In this document: positions 60,741-64,000 of the stretch, piece by piece | How the letters are laid out: the number at the start of each line of letters is the position of its first letter | Position numbering within the stretch: the first letter of the stretch is position 1 | Source of the DNA: Nitrospira sp. | GTDB lineage: Bacteria; Nitrospirota; Thermodesulfovibrionia; Thermodesulfovibrionales; Dissulfurispiraceae | Assembly (NCBI GenBank): GCA_002634385.1 | Contig: NSJL01000003.1 | Span: 62,001-126,000 of the forward strand | DNA: 64,000 bases | Direction of reading: 5' to 3' | Notes under the pieces: model-generated | What the model saw: the letters and a program-made list of their open reading frames with translations, nothing else | Database searches by the model: none | Told to the model about the DNA's origin: nothing | Made by a program: the position numbers and the translations under genes

Positions 60741-61874
60741 ATGATCAGAGTGTGCCATATCATGTCGGGAGACCTCTGGGCCGGCGCTGAGGCGATGGTA
60801 TTCCATCTGCTGAAGGGGCTTCTGCGGTACAGGGATCTGCAGCTTTCGGCGATCCTCCTCAATGAGGGGAAGCTTGCCGCAAGGGTCCGCGGACTGGATA
60901 TCCCCGTTACCGTGCTCGACGAGGGCAGAGAGCCTTTTCCCCGTATTCTCGCGGAGGTGCGGCGGACCCTGCAGCGGGAGTCTCCCGATATAATTCACTC
61001 GCATCGCTACAAGGAAAACATTACTGCCTGCATTGCCTCCCGTTTCAGGGGGAATGCGCGACTGATTGCAACGCAGCATGGCATGCCGGAAATTCATGGC
61101 GGAAAGGACTCCCTGTCCCGCCGTCTCACCCTTCGCCTCAACTTTTTTCTGCTTGCCCGTCTCTTCCGGACGACCGTCGCCGTCTCGGAAGACATACGGG
61201 ACCGGTTCGTCTCCTCTTTCGGCTTTCCGGAGGACAGGGTGCAGGTGATCCATAACGGGATCGAAATCCCTGAAGGAGAGTCTTTCCGGGAGGGGGGGGA
61301 TACGCTGGTCATCGGTTCGGCGGGGAGGTTCTACCCGGTGAAGGACTTTCCCCTGATGGTGCGGGTGGCGCAGGAAGTAGCGCGAAGGGACCCGGGCATC
61401 AGATTCGAGGTGGCGGGGGAGGGGCCCGGCAGAAGGGAGATCCGGGAGCTGATCCGGAAGTGCGGATTGGAGAGGAGATTCACTCTCCGGGGATTTCTGG
61501 AAGAGACACCGGCTTTTTACCGGGGGCTTGACCTGTACCTGAATACTTCGCTGCATGAGGGGGTCCCCCTGAGCGTACTGGAAGCGATGTCCCACGGGGT
61601 TCCTGTTGTCGCCCCTGCGGTGGGGGGGCTCGCGGAGATCATCCAGGATGGCGTGCAGGGATACCTGATAGGGGACAGGGATGCGGAGCGGTTTGCCGAA
61701 AAGTGCATCGTCCTCTGCAGGGACCGCTTGTTGCGGAAGAGGATGGGATCCGCTGCACGGGCGAGGGTCCGGGAGAGCTTCTCCACCGGGAGCATGGCCG
61801 GGCAGTACCGGCAGCTCTACCGTGATGCCCTGGCGGAAGGCTGCGGAGTACCTTCCGCTGCAGTGCGGACGTGA
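60741..61874 (+). CDS. Glycosyltransferase, family 4
   Basis: 377 residues, GT-B fold: VCHIMSGDLWAGAEAMVFHLLKGL, IIHSHRYKENITACI, VIHNGIEIPEG, LVIGSAGRFYPVKDFPLMVRVAQ and NTSLHEGVPLSVLEAMSHGVPVVAPAVGG with both donor-site glutamates. No good ribosome site is seen before the ATG. It lies outside the inverted repeats, between the secreted proteins and the PEP-CTERM gene, and could act on the same polymer. Confidence 0.9.
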   Translation: MIRVCHIMSGDLWAGAEAMVFHLLKGLLRYRDLQLSAILLNEGKLAARVRGLDIPVTVLDEGREPFPRILAEVRRTLQRESPDIIHSHRYKENITACIASRFRGNARLIATQHGMPEIHGGKDSLSRRLTLRLNFFLLARLFRTTVAVSEDIRDRFVSSFGFPEDRVQVIHNGIEIPEGESFREGGDTLVIGSAGRFYPVKDFPLMVRVAQEVARRDPGIRFEVAGEGPGRREIRELIRKCGLERRFTLRGFLEETPAFYRGLDLYLNTSLHEGVPLSVLEAMSHGVPVVAPAVGGLAEIIQDGVQGYLIGDRDAERFAEKCIVLCRDRLLRKRMGSAARARVRESFSTGSMAGQYRQLYRDALAEGCGVPSAAVRT

Positions 61875-61998
61875 GGCGGAGGTGCTTGACGCAGAGGCGC
61901 TCGTACTTCGCCTTTGGCCTGCCTGACCTGATTGCGTTCTGCATCGGGAGAGAGCTTTGTACTTCCCGTCCGATGCCTGCATACCGTGGCAATATGTA

Positions 61999-62014
61999 TG
62001 GCACGGTTATTGCC
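61999..62014 (+). promoter_or_regulatory. Sigma-54 promoter of the PEP-CTERM gene
   Basis: TGGCAC-GGTTA-TTGCC matches the -24/-12 consensus with correct GG-to-GC spacing. It parallels the promoter at 23873-23888 before the exosortase/EPS operon, so the sorting machinery and this substrate are probably co-regulated. Confidence 0.8.
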
Positions 62015-62057
62015 TTTATTATGGCATAACCGGTTGCAGTGAAAGGGAGGTGATATC

Positions 62058-62069
62058 ATGAGAGCATGA
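62058..62069 (+). CDS. Three-codon leader ORF
   Basis: ATG AGA GCA TGA, 7 bases after GGGAGGTGAT, one of the strongest ribosome sites in the window. Its TGA overlaps the ATG of the following 74-codon ORF. It may be a regulatory mini-ORF or simply the entry point for coupled translation. Confidence 0.35.
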   Translation: MRA

Positions 62070-62290
62070 AAGTGATCTGTCGGGAGAGTCAAAACACGCA
62101 CTACAGGGGGGAAAACACCCCATCCGGAGCTTTTGAGGGTGAAATGACGCACATCCCCGGGTGTTACCCCACGGAGAGATCCGCCTTCTCCCCTTGTTGC
62201 AATCTTTTCGTTACGAAAAGAGGAAGATACGCCGGGAGATGGCGCTCCAGTATTATGGTGACTGGAGGAGGCGGAAAGGAGGAGGAATGA
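62066..62290 (+). CDS. 74-codon leader ORF coupled to the PEP-CTERM gene
   Basis: Encodes a 74-residue, Cys- and Arg-containing peptide (MKVICRESQNTHYRGENTPS...) with no recognised family, signal or membrane helix. Its start overlaps the stop of the mini-ORF and its TGA overlaps the ATG of the PEP-CTERM gene (ATGA at 62287). It could be a real small protein, a leader peptide tuning translation of the PEP-CTERM protein, or chance. Confidence 0.35.
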   Translation: MKVICRESQNTHYRGENTPSGAFEGEMTHIPGCYPTERSAFSPCCNLFVTKRGRYAGRWRSSIMVTGGGGKEEE

Positions 62291-62904
62291 AAAGGTATAT
62301 CTTATGGTTACTTCTGGCTCTCATTGTCGGCCCCTTGTTGATGGCCCCCGAAGCAGGCGCCTATCCGTTTGTCGAGGTGGAAGGATATGTCGGTATCGGT
62401 GCGGCTCCAGTATCCAACGGGGACGGGACATCGACCTTTAATGATATCGATTACGGGTTCACCGTCCTGGGAGCGGACCCGGGGGTCGAAATGGACCGCG
62501 TCAACCTCCGGTTCGACAGTCAGGTGTTTTCCTCGGTCGGTTCCATTACCGGGGTGAAGACGGTTATCAATGGGGTGATTTCCTATGACGACTGGGAGGC
62601 GTATTTTGCTACCGGGCCGTCCGGTTCGAAATACGCAGTCATCGAGAGTGGAACACCTCTGGAAGAGGGTGATTCGGTCGAGATCAGTCTCTCGGGTCTC
62701 ACTGCAAACGATCAGGCTCTCTCCAGCCCCTCCCTGTGGTCCGGGGGGAGCGTATGGGGTCAGGTATGGTCCGCAAGAGATACGGAATACGGTATGGACG
62801 GTGGGGTGACCACCCTGCAGGTACCTGAGCCCGGAATCCTTCTTCTCTTTGTATTCGGCACTATAACGATGCTCCTGTATACGCGCCACAGAAAGAGCGC
62901 GTGA
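62287..62904 (+). CDS. PEP-CTERM sorting domain protein
   Basis: 205 residues. Signal peptide (KRYILWLLLALIVGPLLMAPEAGA), a beta-rich body (about 26-175), then the C-terminal sorting signal: VPEP at 179-182, a hydrophobic helix (GILLLFVFGTITMLLY) and an Arg/His/Lys-rich tail. It is an expected substrate of exosortase A at 37.8 kb and would be cleaved near the PEP motif and released or attached outside the inner membrane. It has its own sigma-54 promoter. GGAGG repeats lie just before the ATG. No catalytic motifs are seen in the body. Confidence 0.92.
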   Translation: MKRYILWLLLALIVGPLLMAPEAGAYPFVEVEGYVGIGAAPVSNGDGTSTFNDIDYGFTVLGADPGVEMDRVNLRFDSQVFSSVGSITGVKTVINGVISYDDWEAYFATGPSGSKYAVIESGTPLEEGDSVEISLSGLTANDQALSSPSLWSGGSVWGQVWSARDTEYGMDGGVTTLQVPEPGILLLFVFGTITMLLYTRHRKSA

Positions 62905-62968
62905 GGCAGAGAACAGGCTGAAGGCGGAATACGCCCGGCAGGATGCCGTTTTCGTTTTCCGGAAGGGT

Positions 62969-63796
62969 ATGGGACGGAGACTCCTCTCCATGGGAGGGGC
63001 GGGTATCGCCTTCGGCCTGTCCGTCTTGCTGGCGTATGGAATCTGGATAGAGCCGTATCGCGTCGAAGTACACCATGTCCGGATCAGGGACGCATACCTC
63101 GGGAGGGTGCTTGGGGCGAAGACCGTCGTCCAGCTTTCGGACCTCCACATACGGGAGGTAGGAAGACGGGAGCGACTGGTCCTGGACAGGGTGAACGGCC
63201 TGCATCCCGATATCATCTTCCTTACCGGGGACTATGTGCAGTGGAGGGGAGAGTACGAAGGGGCGCTGCGGTTTCTCTCCCTTTTGAAGGCGGAGAACGG
63301 AATCTGGGCGGTGATGGGGGATTACGATTACAGCGATTCACGAAAGAGCTGTCTTTTTTGTCATGAGAAGGGGAACGCCCGCCCGGCCCGGGGCCATTCC
63401 GTCCGTTTTCTGCGAAATTCCTGCGACACCATCTCCCTTGGGGGAGAGACCCTGACGGTGGCGGGAGTGGATGCGGAAGGGGACGAATATCACTCCCTCC
63501 CTGCCCTGAAGAGGGAGCGGCCCTCCCTTGTCCTGAGCCATAGTCCCCTGCTCTTCGACCTCTTCGACGAGCAGGAGCAGGTGACCCTCCTTGCCGGGGA
63601 TACCCACGGCGGACAGGTCCCCCTTCCCCCATGGCTCTTCGGCGTTCTGGGGTATGAGAAGAACGCCCTCTACAACCAGGGACTGTTTGAAAAGGGGAGA
63701 AAGAGGATGTTCGTAAGCCGGGGTATCGGTACGAGCCATCTTCCCCTCAGGATCCTCAGACCGCCCGAGGTCGTCGTCCTGCACTTTACCCCGTAA
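62969..63796 (+). CDS. Membrane-anchored metallophosphoesterase with altered GNH motif
   Basis: 275 residues. An N-terminal anchor (GAGIAFGLSVLLAYGIWI) precedes a calcineurin-like phosphoesterase domain of the YaeI/LpxG-like type. Metal motifs are DLH (58-60), GDYV (87-90), LSHSPLL (His191) and GDTHGGQ (His213). The normally invariant GNHD reads GDYD (117-120), replacing both the bridging Asn and catalytic His. A CLFC pair follows (128-131). It may have altered chemistry or be a binding protein. 64 bp after the PEP-CTERM gene, same strand. Confidence 0.85.
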   Translation: MGRRLLSMGGAGIAFGLSVLLAYGIWIEPYRVEVHHVRIRDAYLGRVLGAKTVVQLSDLHIREVGRRERLVLDRVNGLHPDIIFLTGDYVQWRGEYEGALRFLSLLKAENGIWAVMGDYDYSDSRKSCLFCHEKGNARPARGHSVRFLRNSCDTISLGGETLTVAGVDAEGDEYHSLPALKRERPSLVLSHSPLLFDLFDEQEQVTLLAGDTHGGQVPLPPWLFGVLGYEKNALYNQGLFEKGRKRMFVSRGIGTSHLPLRILRPPEVVVLHFTP

Positions 63797-64000
63797 ATGA
63801 GAAATTGCTCCGGCATCCTTTTCCTTGCGGTGCTTTTGTCTCTCCTCTGCCTGAGTTGCCACTGGGGAGCTCCGGGAGAGTTGCTGCTTTTCGATTTCGA
63901 ATCCGATGCGGAACTGGACCGGATACACTGGAAGTGCCATGCCCTGTACTCCCTTTCCGGGGAATTTGCCTCGCACGGAGCGAAATCCCTGAAAATGGAA
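63797..64000 (+). CDS. Lipoprotein, 3' end beyond the window
   Basis: A 68-codon partial gene starting directly at the stop of the phosphoesterase gene (TAAATG). The product begins with a lipoprotein signal (RNCSGILFLAVLLSLLCLSC), with a lipobox cysteine at residue 21. The mature part LLLFDFESDAELDRIHWKCHALYSLSGEFASHGAKSLKME looks like the first strands of a jelly-roll carbohydrate-binding domain. Coupled translation with the phosphoesterase suggests a shared role at the envelope. Confidence 0.75.
   Translation, partial: MRNCSGILFLAVLLSLLCLSCHWGAPGELLLFDFESDAELDRIHWKCHALYSLSGEFASHGAKSLKME

Larger units (their letters stand above)
61875..62286. other. Promoter and long leader of the PEP-CTERM gene
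   Basis: 412 bp between the glycosyltransferase and PEP-CTERM genes. It contains GCATCGG...CCGATGC (about 61942-61977), the sigma-54 promoter at 61999, a strong ribosome site before a mini-ORF, a 74-codon ORF, and hairpins such as GGGT-GTT-ACCC and CTTTTCG-TTA-CGAAAAG (62204-62220). The leader downstream of the predicted start is about 260 nt, long for a simple gene. Confidence 0.5.

Noticed and set aside
62022-62038. A second sigma-54-like match, TGGCATAACCGGTTGCA
   Set aside because: The GG-to-GC spacing is one base too long and TGGCAT is a weaker -24 element; the site at 61999 fits better.
1-64000. CRISPR arrays, tRNA or rRNA genes
   Set aside because: No regularly spaced direct repeats with spacers, no tRNA cloverleaf and no rRNA-like stretch were seen on either strand. 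This was by reading only; tRNAscan-SE and a CRISPR finder would be decisive.

Overview
This window reads as a chromosomal segment of a Gram-negative bacterium: Kdo (lipopolysaccharide) synthesis genes, outer-membrane export proteins and a complete exosortase A (XrtA/PEP-CTERM) exopolysaccharide locus. An ADP-forming acyl-CoA synthetase beside a DRTGG protein, a c-di-GMP riboswitch, sigma-54 promoters and many dispersed palindromic repeats would fit an anaerobic or facultative lineage such as Nitrospirota or a deltaproteobacterial group. That placement is inference; no rRNA gene is present.

Layout. 0-3 kb: the end of a large hybrid histidine kinase and a coupled single-domain response regulator. 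3-9 kb (minus strand): DRTGG/BioD-like protein, acetate-CoA ligase (ADP-forming), a secreted protein, queC and a broken AlbA/Schlafen-type regulator. 9.4-13.5 kb (minus): kdsA - unknown - kdsD - kdsC - pgsA - plsY, a compact envelope operon. 13.7-20 kb: ASCH protein, VapBC-like toxin-antitoxin pair, comM, small membrane protein, DUF389 protein, radical SAM protein. 20-23.4 kb (minus): a secreted Fn3/InlB-repeat protein preceded by a CRP-like site and a c-di-GMP-I riboswitch, and a PEP-CTERM-system beta-barrel protein.

24-57.4 kb (plus): one long exopolysaccharide/exosortase operon. It is preceded by a sigma-54 promoter, led by a NusG-like antiterminator and contains an IS630 fossil. It then runs through initiating glycosyltransferase, export lipoprotein-type channel, chain-length protein and BY-kinase, then a 0.96-kb repeat-rich gap. 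After the gap come epimerase, amidotransferase, ACP, acyl ligase, PP-loop enzyme, deacetylase, XrtA-EpsI, FemAB-like protein, aminotransferase, many glycosyltransferases and acyltransferases, flippase and polymerase. Most junctions are 4-20 bp overlaps, so translation looks coupled. 58-64 kb: a secreted beta-helix protein and a divergent jelly-roll protein around a second CRP-like site, another glycosyltransferase, a PEP-CTERM substrate protein with its own sigma-54 promoter, a metallophosphoesterase with a changed active-site motif, and a lipoprotein cut by the right edge.

The genes suggest one programme: build and export a polysaccharide, sort PEP-CTERM proteins through XrtA, and control both through sigma-54 and an antiterminator, with secreted matrix proteins under CRP-like and c-di-GMP control. 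The most notable non-coding structures are (i) a roughly 0.65-kb repeat present in inverted orientation at 30.2-30.8 kb and 57.5-58.1 kb, bracketing the EPS/exosortase block; (ii) a MITE-like family with TAGGGTGTG ends that provides the stop codons of three genes; (iii) paired CRP-like promoters of matching geometry; and (iv) a chain of stop/start-overlapping small ORFs in the leader of the PEP-CTERM gene.
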